Part shown: in pieces, positions 1 through 5,241 of the stretch
Position numbering within the stretch: the stretch's first letter is position 1
How the letters are laid out: each line of letters begins with the position of its first letter
Assembly (NCBI GenBank): GCA_006226555.1
Contig: SBGS01000288.1
Location: forward strand, 1-5,241
Origin: Bacteroidota bacterium
Lineage (GTDB): Bacteria > Bacteroidota > Bacteroidia > Flavobacteriales_D > Crocinitomicaceae
Length of the DNA: 5,241 nt
Direction: 5' to 3'
Made by a program: the position numbers and the translations under genes
The notes under the pieces: generated by a model
Told to the model about the DNA's origin: nothing
Database searches by the model: none
The model's input: only the letters and a program-made list of their open reading frames with translations

Positions 1-1208
1 CCATCCTCCCGAACAATGAAAACCTCTATATCGCGATCAAATCTAATGTGCTTAATAAATTGCTCTGTTTCCCTTCCTGCTGTCCCATCGCCAATGGCAA
101 TCACTTCTATCTTGTATGCCTGAACGAGCTGAGAAATTTTAGCGGAAGCCTTTGCCGTTTCTTTTTGTGGAGGGTGCGGATATATTGTTTCATTGGTAAG
201 CAGATTACCCATCTCATCCAAACAAACAACCTTACAACCCGTTCTAAATCCTGGATCTATCGCTAAGATCCTTTTATTCCCCAAAGGTGGAGCAAGCAAT
301 AATTGTCGCAGGTTTTTCCCAAAAACCTTGATCGCTTCGTCATCAGCTTTTTCTTTTGCGCTATTAAGCACCTCATTCTCCAGTGAGGGTCTTATCAATC
401 GTGTATATGCATCCTTGCAGGATTTTCGAACGAGATCTGAGCAGGCATCATTCCCTTTAACAAAAAAACGTTCAACCTGCTGGAGTGCTTTCTCTTCATC
501 AGGCCTTGCCTTTATGGTCAATATGCCGTCATTTACAGCACGGTGAATAGCAAGAAACCTATGTGACGGGCAGGCAGAAAGACGCTCGCTATGTGAAAAG
601 TAATTTTTGTATACCTCACCTTCTACCTCTTTTCCTTTCACCAGTTTAGACTCCAAGATCGAAAACTTGGCAAATTGTTCTCTCAATCTTTCCCTAAGTG
701 GTATTGCTTCATTGATCCATTCCGCAATGATATGTTGTGCTCCTTCCAATGCTTCTTCTTCGGAGTAGATCTCCCCTTTCACGAATCTTTGAGCCATTGT
801 CTCCGGATCTCCTCCTCGTTGAGAAATGATCATCTTAGCCAAGGGTTCGAGTCCTGCTTTCCTTGCTTTTTCAGCTTTTGTTTGACGCTTCTTTTTATAG
901 GGCAGATAAAGATCCTCAAGTTTATTTGGATCAAAAGTTTCGAGAATTTGAACCTTCAATGACTCCGTCAGGGCACCCTGCTCGTCGATTTGTTCAATTA
1001 TCGTTTTCTGGCGGTTAATTATTGTGTCGTACCGATTTCCCAAATCTCTTATTTCTGCGATCTGAACCTCATCGAGGCCACGTGTCATTTCCTTGCGATA
1101 TCTCGCAATAAAGGGAATGGTTGATCCTTGTTCCAGGAGTGAGATAACATTCTTCACCTGTTGTTCTCCAAATACAGTAGAACGTTCAATAAATTCATAC
1201 TTCAGCAT
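1..1208 (-). CDS. tex: Tex, RNA-binding transcription accessory protein (N-terminal part, 3' end outside window)
   Basis: The minus strand is open from ATG at 1208-1206 to the window edge, giving 402 full codons of a protein that is usually about 700-780 residues long. The N-terminus has the family hallmarks: a helical Tex_N region with TIPFIARYRKE and then GLDEVQI (about residues 30-50), and the LEDLYLPYKKKRQTKAEKA segment near residues 97-115. The RuvC/YqgF-like RNase H fold begins near residue 314 with ILAIDPGFRTGC (D318) and includes IAIGDGTAGRETE (D374, where many homologues have Asn). The helix-hairpin-helix and S1 RNA-binding domains must lie beyond base 1. Tex is a cytosolic nucleic-acid-binding protein related to the core of eukaryotic Spt6 and is linked to transcription. 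An in-frame stop lies only seven codons upstream, and 1208 is the only ATG that gives the canonical N-terminus. The gene is transcribed divergently from the cytochrome gene. The family assignment is secure; the precise cellular role is not readable here. Confidence 0.95.
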   Translation of the reverse strand, partial: MLKYEFIERSTVFGEQQVKNVISLLEQGSTIPFIARYRKEMTRGLDEVQIAEIRDLGNRYDTIINRQKTIIEQIDEQGALTESLKVQILETFDPNKLEDLYLPYKKKRQTKAEKARKAGLEPLAKMIISQRGGDPETMAQRFVKGEIYSEEEALEGAQHIIAEWINEAIPLRERLREQFAKFSILESKLVKGKEVEGEVYKNYFSHSERLSACPSHRFLAIHRAVNDGILTIKARPDEEKALQQVERFFVKGNDACSDLVRKSCKDAYTRLIRPSLENEVLNSAKEKADDEAIKVFGKNLRQLLLAPPLGNKRILAIDPGFRTGCKVVCLDEMGNLLTNETIYPHPPQKETAKASAKISQLVQAYKIEVIAIGDGTAGRETEQFIKHIRFDRDIEVFIVRED

Positions 1209-1212
1209 GGAA

Positions 1213-1220
1213 CAAAAATA
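1213..1220 (-). promoter_or_regulatory. Candidate -7 box (TATTTTTG) for tex
   Basis: Read on the minus strand, this is TATTTTTG, an exact match to the Bacteroidota -7 consensus TAnnTTTG. Only four bases (TTCC) separate it from the tex ATG, so transcription would begin at or very near the start codon and the mRNA would be leaderless or nearly so. No good -33 TTTG-type element is visible at the usual spacing of about 19-20 bases. Such AT-rich octamers also occur by chance, so this is tentative. Confidence 0.3.
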
Positions 1221-1264
1221 GCGTGTTCAAGCGCATTCGTATCCCCTGAAATGATGTTCTTTTG

Positions 1265-1272
1265 TATCTTTC
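1265..1272 (+). promoter_or_regulatory. Candidate -7 box (TATCTTTC) for the cytochrome/CoA-transferase/GNAT cluster
   Basis: TATCTTTC matches the Bacteroidota TAnnTTTG consensus at all fixed positions except the last. It lies 14 bases before the ATG at 1287, and the leader between them is almost all A (eight A's, then TAAAG). Such an A-rich leader is typical of Bacteroidota translation starts, which often lack a Shine-Dalgarno sequence. No clear -33 partner is visible. The position in the divergent intergenic region, ahead of three overlapping genes, is the main support. Confidence 0.3.
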
Positions 1273-1286
1273 CAAAAAAAATAAAG

Positions 1287-1580
1287 ATGAAATACATTTT
1301 TGGTTCTTTTACCTTGATCGCGTTTATTATCGCATGTTCACCAAAAACAAGTACAGAGGTTGTTACGGAAATGGAAGAAGTTTCGATGACCGCTGAAATG
1401 AGCTCCGGGAAAAGTCTTTATGAAAGTCGGTGTATAAAGTGCCATGGATATAAAGAGATCAAAAACTATAGCCGTGCGCAATGGGAAAAGATCTTGCCTG
1501 CCATGATGGAAAAAGCACAACTTGCAGAAGAAGAAAAAAAACAGGTTCACGCCTACGTTTTTGGAACCATCAATGAGTGA
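1287..1580 (+). CDS. Small lipoprotein c-type cytochrome (monoheme)
   Basis: A 97-residue protein. Residues 1-17 form a lipoprotein signal peptide: Lys2, a hydrophobic stretch and the lipobox IIAC with lipidation Cys17. A short acidic Ser/Thr-rich linker follows. The single heme site CIKCH (Cys49, Cys52, His53) lies after GKSLYESR, the usual class I cytochrome c layout. Met73 or Met74 in ILPAMMEKAQL is the likely second axial ligand, followed by a C-terminal helix (EEEKKQVHAYVFG). It should be a lipid-anchored electron carrier outside the inner membrane; its partners are unknown. The reading frame is open back to 1161, but an upstream start would bury the signal peptide and overlap tex, so the ATG at 1287 with its A-rich leader is chosen. 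The last 8 bases overlap the CoA-transferase gene. The heme and lipid motifs are clear; the specific redox role is not. Confidence 0.88.
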   Translation: MKYIFGSFTLIAFIIACSPKTSTEVVTEMEEVSMTAEMSSGKSLYESRCIKCHGYKEIKNYSRAQWEKILPAMMEKAQLAEEEKKQVHAYVFGTINE

Positions 1581-2628
1581 TCTGTTCAAAGATCTTTTTG
1601 TTATTGACCTAAGCACTGTACTTGCTGGGCCATCGGTAGGGATGTTCTTTGCGGAGTTGGGAGCAGAAGTCATTAAGGTTGAGCATCCAAAACATCCGGA
1701 TGTAACCAGATCATGGAAATTACCGGTCGAAGCATCAGACGCTGAAGTTTCAGCCTATTTTTCGAGTATCAATTATAAAAAGGAATACGTTAAACTGGAT
1801 CTAACCAAAGATTCTGATCGTGAGAAGTTGTTTCAAATGCTCCATCAAGCGGATATTTTACTAACCAATTTCAAACGATCAGACTACATTAAATTCGAGC
1901 TGGATCAGATACACCATAAGTTTCCTCGATTGATCCATGGCAGAATAAGTGGCTATGGCACTGATTCTGATCGTGTAGCCTATGATCTCATCTTACAAGC
2001 TGAAAGTGGTTTTATGTCCATGAATGGAACGCCTGAAAGTGGGCCGGTTAAAATGCCCGTTGCATTGATAGATGTACTTGCCGCTCATCACCTTAAGGAA
2101 GGAATTCTATGTAAATTGATCGAACGCGAAAAATCGGGTAAAGGAGGTGATGTCACTGTCTCATTGATAGATGCTGCAATTAGTAGTCTTGTTAATCAGG
2201 CTTCGAATTATTTAATGACCGGAAAAGTTCCGGAAAGGATCGGATCACTTCACCCGAACATTGCTCCATACGGTGAAATATTCAAAACGAAGGACGATCG
2301 ATTGATCACATTCGCTATCGGCTCCGATCAGCATTTCTTAAAATTATGCGCGACTGTAGGATTTCCAAATCTCGCATCAGATGAACGATTCAGCAGTAAT
2401 CAGTCCAGAGTTATCCATCGTAAAGAGCTGTTCTATTTATTGGAATCCGGAGTTTGCGTATTTAATTGTGACGAGCTGTTAACTCTTCTGCATCAGCAGA
2501 ATGTACCTGCAGGTGAAATAAAAAGTCTCGATCGCGTATTTGAGGATGCTCATGCTCAATCGCTCGTAAGAGAAGAACGTATAAGTGGAATAGATACAAA
2601 ACGTGTTACAGGTATTGCATTCAAATGA
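1573..2628 (+). CDS. Family III (CaiB/BaiF-type) CoA-transferase
   Basis: A 351-residue protein of the family III CoA-transferases, which move CoA between carboxylic acids through an enzyme-bound aspartyl thioester. The N-terminus VIDLSTVLAGPSVGMFFAELGAEVIKVE (about residues 10-37) and TRSW (45-48) are the standard CoA-binding start. YDLILQAESGFMSMNG (137-152) is the conserved middle segment, and ALIDVLAAHH carries Asp167, matching the catalytic Asp169 of formyl-CoA transferase. EREKSGKGGDVTVSLIDA (184-201) is the usual strand after it. HPNIAPYGEIFKTKDDRLITFAIGSDQHF (227-255) and NVPAGEIKSL (310-319) are also typical. Start: the frame is open to an ATG at 1522, but ATG 1573 gives the family N-terminus and couples to the cytochrome stop (ATGAGTGA). 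The protein ends in RVTGIAFK, without the common tail found in members of about 380-430 residues. The stop overlaps the GNAT start. The substrate cannot be deduced. Confidence 0.9.
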   Translation: MSDLFKDLFVIDLSTVLAGPSVGMFFAELGAEVIKVEHPKHPDVTRSWKLPVEASDAEVSAYFSSINYKKEYVKLDLTKDSDREKLFQMLHQADILLTNFKRSDYIKFELDQIHHKFPRLIHGRISGYGTDSDRVAYDLILQAESGFMSMNGTPESGPVKMPVALIDVLAAHHLKEGILCKLIEREKSGKGGDVTVSLIDAAISSLVNQASNYLMTGKVPERIGSLHPNIAPYGEIFKTKDDRLITFAIGSDQHFLKLCATVGFPNLASDERFSSNQSRVIHRKELFYLLESGVCVFNCDELLTLLHQQNVPAGEIKSLDRVFEDAHAQSLVREERISGIDTKRVTGIAFK

Positions 2629-3056
2629 TCGAAATCAGAAAACCACTATCACCGAAGGAATGGGATCAATATTATGATCTCCGATACCGCGTATTGAGAA
2701 AGCCGCTTGGCCAGCCCGTTGGAAGCGAACGAAACGATGGAGATATCTCCGGAGAACACTTCGCACTGTATGATGACGGTCATCTGAAAGCGATTGCAAG
2801 ATTAGATTCCGCAGGTGAAGGAATCGCTCAAGTGCGCTTTGTAGCAGTAGACTCCAGTGAACAAGGAAAAGGTTATGGTCGCCTGATCATGGAAGCAACC
2901 GAAAGAAAAGCCGGTGTACAAGGAAATACGAAAATGATCCTTCACGCCCGTGACTATGCCGTGAATTTCTATGAGAGATTAGGATATAAAATCGTGGAGA
3001 AAAGTCACCTACTTTTCGGAGTGCTGCAACATTATTTGATGGAAAAACCTCTTTGA
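2625..3056 (+). CDS. GNAT-family N-acetyltransferase
   Basis: A 143-residue single-domain GCN5-related acetyltransferase of normal length. The N-terminus (IRKPLSPKEWDQYYDLRYRV, then LRKPLGQP) and EHFALYD (44-50) are typical of a small bacterial GNAT subfamily of unknown substrate. Motif A is at about residues 70-92: strand VRFVAVD followed by the acetyl-CoA pyrophosphate loop QGKGYG (80-85). Motif B is MILHARDYAVNFYERLGYKIV (104-124), with Tyr117 in the position often used as general acid. The protein ends with HYLMEKPL. It should be cytosolic and acetylate an amine or amino group from acetyl-CoA. Its ATG overlaps the CoA-transferase stop in a 4-base ATGA, which implies co-transcription and probably coupled translation. 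No Shine-Dalgarno is visible. The stop at 3054-3056 lies one base from the end of the convergent gene, and I see no terminator between them. Family certain, substrate unknown. Confidence 0.92.
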   Translation: MIEIRKPLSPKEWDQYYDLRYRVLRKPLGQPVGSERNDGDISGEHFALYDDGHLKAIARLDSAGEGIAQVRFVAVDSSEQGKGYGRLIMEATERKAGVQGNTKMILHARDYAVNFYERLGYKIVEKSHLLFGVLQHYLMEKPL

Positions 3057-3057
3057 A

Positions 3058-3618
3058 TTACTTCTTACGAAGTCTTTCCTCCACTTTTTTCGTTACAAGC
3101 TGATATAAGAGCTTTGCATCCTTCTCATTCAGCTTTCTTCCGAAACGTATTACTTTATTCATGTAATCAAACTCTAAGCGCTCTCCTCCCCGAACCCAAG
3201 GAGATGCTTCCCATACAGTTTGAATTGACCTTTCTTTAGGTGTAAATAATCTGATCTTTCTGATATTCTCCAGATAATAGGGAACTGCTCTGCCATATCC
3301 CTTTAAAGATCGCTTATAATAGAGTGCTGTCTCATCGATCTTGATGGACTCCTTTCCCCACATCAACCAGAAGAAGGAACGTGTTACGCGAATGGCATAA
3401 TAAAGCCAGAAAGATAAAAAAACGACAACGGCTATACCCTCCTTTTCCGTCATTTCAAGAGCGAAATAAGACCAGATAACGATTCCTCCTATCACCAGCC
3501 ACATAGCTACCCACGCACCCATTAAAGCATTTACCCAAAAGATGTTCTCCGGTTCTATCAGAATCGTCGTCTTCTTTTTATCGTCTTTAAAGGAAATTCT
3601 TTCTCCAATCCACTTCAT
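3058..3618 (-). CDS. Two-helix membrane protein of unknown function with a beta-rich cytosolic tail
   Basis: A 186-residue protein that I cannot assign to a named family. After a polar, Lys-rich N-terminus (KDDKKK at 11-16) there are two adjacent membrane segments at about residues 28-52 and 61-86, rich in Trp and Phe. A polar, basic tail follows (about 88-186) with strand-like stretches SIKIDETALYYKRSL, ENIRKIRLF and ERLEFDYMNKVIRFG, then a final helix ending in KKVEERLRKK. This layout (a helix hairpin plus a small beta-rich domain closed by a helix) resembles bacterial PH-like membrane proteins, but that is inference from shape only. Start: the frame is open to an ATG at 3678, but the extra 20 codons lie inside the terminator hairpin of the neighbouring gene, so ATG 3618 is preferred. 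The TAA stop at 3060-3058 leaves one base to the convergent GNAT gene. Confidence 0.75.
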   Translation of the reverse strand: MKWIGERISFKDDKKKTTILIEPENIFWVNALMGAWVAMWLVIGGIVIWSYFALEMTEKEGIAVVVFLSFWLYYAIRVTRSFFWLMWGKESIKIDETALYYKRSLKGYGRAVPYYLENIRKIRLFTPKERSIQTVWEASPWVRGGERLEFDYMNKVIRFGRKLNEKDAKLLYQLVTKKVEERLRKK

Positions 3619-3622
3619 GGTG

Positions 3623-3630
3623 TAAAAGTA
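3623..3630 (-). promoter_or_regulatory. Candidate -7 box (TACTTTTA) for the two-helix membrane protein gene
   Basis: On the minus strand this reads TACTTTTA, a match to TAnnTTTG except for the last base. It lies four bases (CACC) before the ATG at 3618, exactly the spacing seen at tex. If real, the transcript would start at or beside the start codon. A strong terminator just upstream means the gene needs its own promoter in this short gap. No convincing -33 element is visible, since the candidate region falls in the terminator stem. Confidence 0.25.
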
Positions 3631-3641
3631 CCTATTAATCC

Positions 3642-3672
3642 AAAAAAAGGGTAGCCATTCGACTACCCTTTT
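3642..3672 (-). terminator. Intrinsic terminator of the type IX cargo gene
   Basis: A perfect 10-bp stem (AAAAGGGTAG at 3645-3654 with CTACCCTTTT at 3663-3672) encloses an 8-base loop. On the minus strand the hairpin ends in seven T's (3648-3642), the form of a Rho-independent terminator. It begins 18 bases after the stop of the secreted-protein gene (3691) and ends before the start of the next minus-strand gene (3618), so it separates the two transcription units. The plus-strand reading has only four T's after the hairpin, so activity that way would be weaker. Confidence 0.9.
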
Positions 3673-3690
3673 GAACAATTTTTAATTTGA

Positions 3691-5241
3691 TCAGTCTACC
3701 ATCAAACGTTTTGTTCCACGCTTACCATCAACGATGATCTCAATCGTGTACATTCCGCTTTCAAGAATAGCTGTGTTGATCATTAGCTCTTCACCTGGGT
3801 GAACAAAACCATAATCTCTCGTTCCTACTTCCTTACCTGACATGTCGTATACTTTGATCATTACTGTTGCATCAATTTCGATGTTAAGATCGATCATCGC
3901 TACATCACTGGCAGGGTTTGGATAAACTCGGATCTGATCTGAGATGTCCAATTCATCTACAGATGAGTTGCTGGTAATAGAAGACTTTGATGCATTATCA
4001 ATTCTTCCGGATGGATCGATCAACATACCAATGATCTTAATGTTATTCTCATCCCAAGTTGCAGGTAAAGTAAAGGTGTAAGTTCCCGAGTGCGTTTCAC
4101 CAGCATTTACAGTAGCAGGGAAGACTGTTGCATCACCTGTAAAAGAAGGTTGAATTGCACGCGCAACGTGGTTGTATACCATTTGTGCTGCCGGAACAGG
4201 ATTCGGTAATAATTCAAATCCTCCCATAACTCCGTTAGTTCCACCTGCATAAGCATTCGCCTGGTTGTAATTTGATGTTGTTCCTGTTACTCCATCTTCA
4301 GTCAATACACAAGCTAATTTATAATTACTGTTAGCAGCTGACTGGAAGTTAGCACTCACTGTAACCGTTAATTCACGAGTTGTTGCATTCCATGTTGCAG
4401 CATTCGATATAAATGCAACGGGAGGTGTTTGAAGACGCGTTAGGAAATCTGATTCCATTCCGGAAGGGTCTACTTCCGTTCCTCTATCTACGAGTGCAGA
4501 TGGATATCCACTGATGAATCCTCCCATACCTGCATCATATTCAACAACTTCCATAGGATCTGTACCATCTGCCTGTCCACCGTGGACAGCAATACCTGCC
4601 CAATAAGGATCGTACTCCTCTTCAAAAAGGTCCATATAGACAGTACCCCTCGGACACCATGAACACCATGTACCTGTTGCCTCTTCACCAACTACCATTT
4701 TACCGGCAGCAGGAATGATCGGATCAACAGTGATCACTTTTGAGTCATCCGAAGCGTTATCATCTTGTCCTCCTCCGTTAACATTGGAAATGGTAACAGT
4801 GAGGTTATTTGCACCTGCAGCAACATAAGCCGGTGTGCTAAATGTATGTTCGTATGTAGCAAGAGAAGCAATAGAAACAGGCCCCACACTTTCTTGTACC
4901 GTATTCCCGTTGTAGTTATACTCGATATCGAAAGATGTAATCGTTGTTGACCCCATGTTCCTTACTGTCGCAACAACATCACCAGTTAAGCCAGAAATAC
5001 CAGGTAACTGATTGATGAACGTTACTCCTCCATTTAAATTTGGAAGTGTTGCAGGAATATGATTGTAACTTACGTCATCCACGTAGTATCCGCTCTGATT
5101 GTTCCCTCCTTCAGAAGTAGGATTCACAGGATAAAGATCAAGGATTCCGATTTGACCTGTAGGATTTGCAAATGTCCCCATACTCACATTGTCAATGAAC
5201 AGCTCCCAAATATTAGAAGTTAAATCCATTTCAATTCTCAT
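3691..5241 (-). CDS. Secreted multidomain protein: Omp28/thioredoxin-like domain and type IX sorting domain (5' end outside window)
   Basis: The C-terminal 516 residues are present. The ATG at the window edge is almost certainly internal, because the sequence opens inside a lectin-like (LamG/concanavalin) beta-sandwich whose last strands are IWELFIDN and GYYVDDVSY (11-58). Residues 67-172 look like a CARDB/Ig-like domain (VVATVRNMGSTTITSFDIEY). Residues 180-270 resemble the Omp28-type thioredoxin-like fold: KMVVGEEATGTWCSWCPRG with a CxxC pair (Cys193, Cys196; bases 4654-4665), IAVHGG and the FISGYPSALVDR segment. Residues 275-410 are a beta-sandwich often found after it. Residues 436-516 form a type A type IX secretion sorting domain (IRVYPNPASD, KVYDMSGKEV, SGMYTIEI, KRLMVD). 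The protein should cross the outer membrane by the type IX system, with the tail cleaved and the rest surface-attached or released. Whether the CxxC is redox-active is unknown. A strong terminator follows the stop. Confidence 0.9.
   Translation of the reverse strand: MRIEMDLTSNIWELFIDNVSMGTFANPTGQIGILDLYPVNPTSEGGNNQSGYYVDDVSYNHIPATLPNLNGGVTFINQLPGISGLTGDVVATVRNMGSTTITSFDIEYNYNGNTVQESVGPVSIASLATYEHTFSTPAYVAAGANNLTVTISNVNGGGQDDNASDDSKVITVDPIIPAAGKMVVGEEATGTWCSWCPRGTVYMDLFEEEYDPYWAGIAVHGGQADGTDPMEVVEYDAGMGGFISGYPSALVDRGTEVDPSGMESDFLTRLQTPPVAFISNAATWNATTRELTVTVSANFQSAANSNYKLACVLTEDGVTGTTSNYNQANAYAGGTNGVMGGFELLPNPVPAAQMVYNHVARAIQPSFTGDATVFPATVNAGETHSGTYTFTLPATWDENNIKIIGMLIDPSGRIDNASKSSITSNSSVDELDISDQIRVYPNPASDVAMIDLNIEIDATVMIKVYDMSGKEVGTRDYGFVHPGEELMINTAILESGMYTIEIIVDGKRGTKRLMVD

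Noticed and set aside
48..962. Three plus-strand open frames (48-266, 193-546, 675-962).
   Set aside because: They lie antisense to tex, have Cys/Phe/Ser-rich compositions with no domain pattern, and are shadows of the real gene.
1210..1228. Inverted repeat GAACA ... TGTTC (9-base spacer) covering the tex -7 box, possibly an operator.
   Set aside because: Only five base pairs long and not extendable in either direction, so easily due to chance.
1534..1541. Run of eight A's near the end of the cytochrome gene; a +1 slip here would join the cytochrome to the CoA-transferase frame, which is open back to at least 1522.
   Set aside because: Both proteins look complete on their own and belong in different compartments, so a fusion makes little biological sense. 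There is no stimulatory structure that I can see.
1522..1572. An extended start for the CoA-transferase at ATG 1522.
   Set aside because: The extra 17 residues are a Lys-rich out-of-frame reading of the cytochrome end and do not match the family N-terminus, which begins at ATG 1573.
1338..1673. Minus-strand open frame of 111 codons across the cytochrome/CoA-transferase junction.
   Set aside because: It is antisense to two well-supported genes and shows no recognisable motif; its Phe run is just the A-tract read backwards.
3060..3073. Small hairpin ACTTC-TTAC-GAAGT at the convergent junction, possibly a shared terminator.
   Set aside because: The stem is five pairs with little GC and has no proper T-run; it also lies inside the coding end of the minus-strand gene.
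4488..4950. Open frames at 4488-4691 (minus) and 4765-4950 (plus) inside the type IX cargo gene.
   Set aside because: Both are alternate-frame readings of a well-supported coding region with no independent features.
1..5241. Search for CRISPR repeats, transposase genes, terminal inverted repeats, tRNA or rRNA, toxin-antitoxin or defence genes.
   Set aside because: Nothing in either strand supports any of these; nearly all of the window is explained by ordinary coding genes.

Overview
The window looks like an ordinary chromosomal stretch from a member of the Bacteroidota, probably near the Flavobacteriales. The strongest reason is a C-terminal type IX secretion sorting domain (end of the minus-strand gene at 3691-5241), a feature essentially limited to this phylum. 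Supporting signs are the Omp28-type thioredoxin-like domain in the same protein, A-rich leaders without Shine-Dalgarno sequences, TAnnTTTG-like promoter boxes and a moderately low GC content. I see no mobile element, CRISPR array, rRNA, tRNA or phage gene.

Layout: (1) 1-1208, minus strand: N-terminal 402 codons of Tex, an Spt6-like RNA-binding transcription accessory protein, running off the left edge. (2) 1209-1286: a 78-bp divergent intergenic region that should hold promoters for both directions. (3) 1287-3056, plus strand: a tightly packed three-gene cluster made of a 97-aa lipoprotein c-type cytochrome, a family III (CaiB/BaiF) CoA-transferase and a GNAT N-acetyltransferase. The first two genes overlap by 8 bp and the last two by 4 bp (ATGA). 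(4) 3058-3618, minus strand: a 186-aa protein with two transmembrane helices and a cytosolic beta-rich tail, convergent with the GNAT gene and only one base away from it. (5) 3642-3672: a clear intrinsic terminator for the gene to its right. (6) 3691-5241, minus strand: C-terminal 516 residues of a large secreted protein with a lectin-like end, a CARDB/Ig-like domain, an Omp28/thioredoxin-like domain with a CSWC motif and a type IX sorting domain. Its 5' end lies beyond the right edge.

How the genes work together: only the three-gene plus-strand cluster is organised as an operon. Its products would act in different places (cell-surface or periplasmic electron transfer, cytosolic acyl-CoA chemistry, cytosolic acetyl transfer), so no shared pathway can be read from the sequence. 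Tex is housekeeping, and the type IX cargo is an envelope or secreted protein with its own terminator. I did not find a convincing new multi-gene system. The observations most worth a second look are the overlapping cluster, the unusually high density of GATC sites, the promoter-like boxes immediately before two start codons, and the redox-type motif in the type IX cargo.
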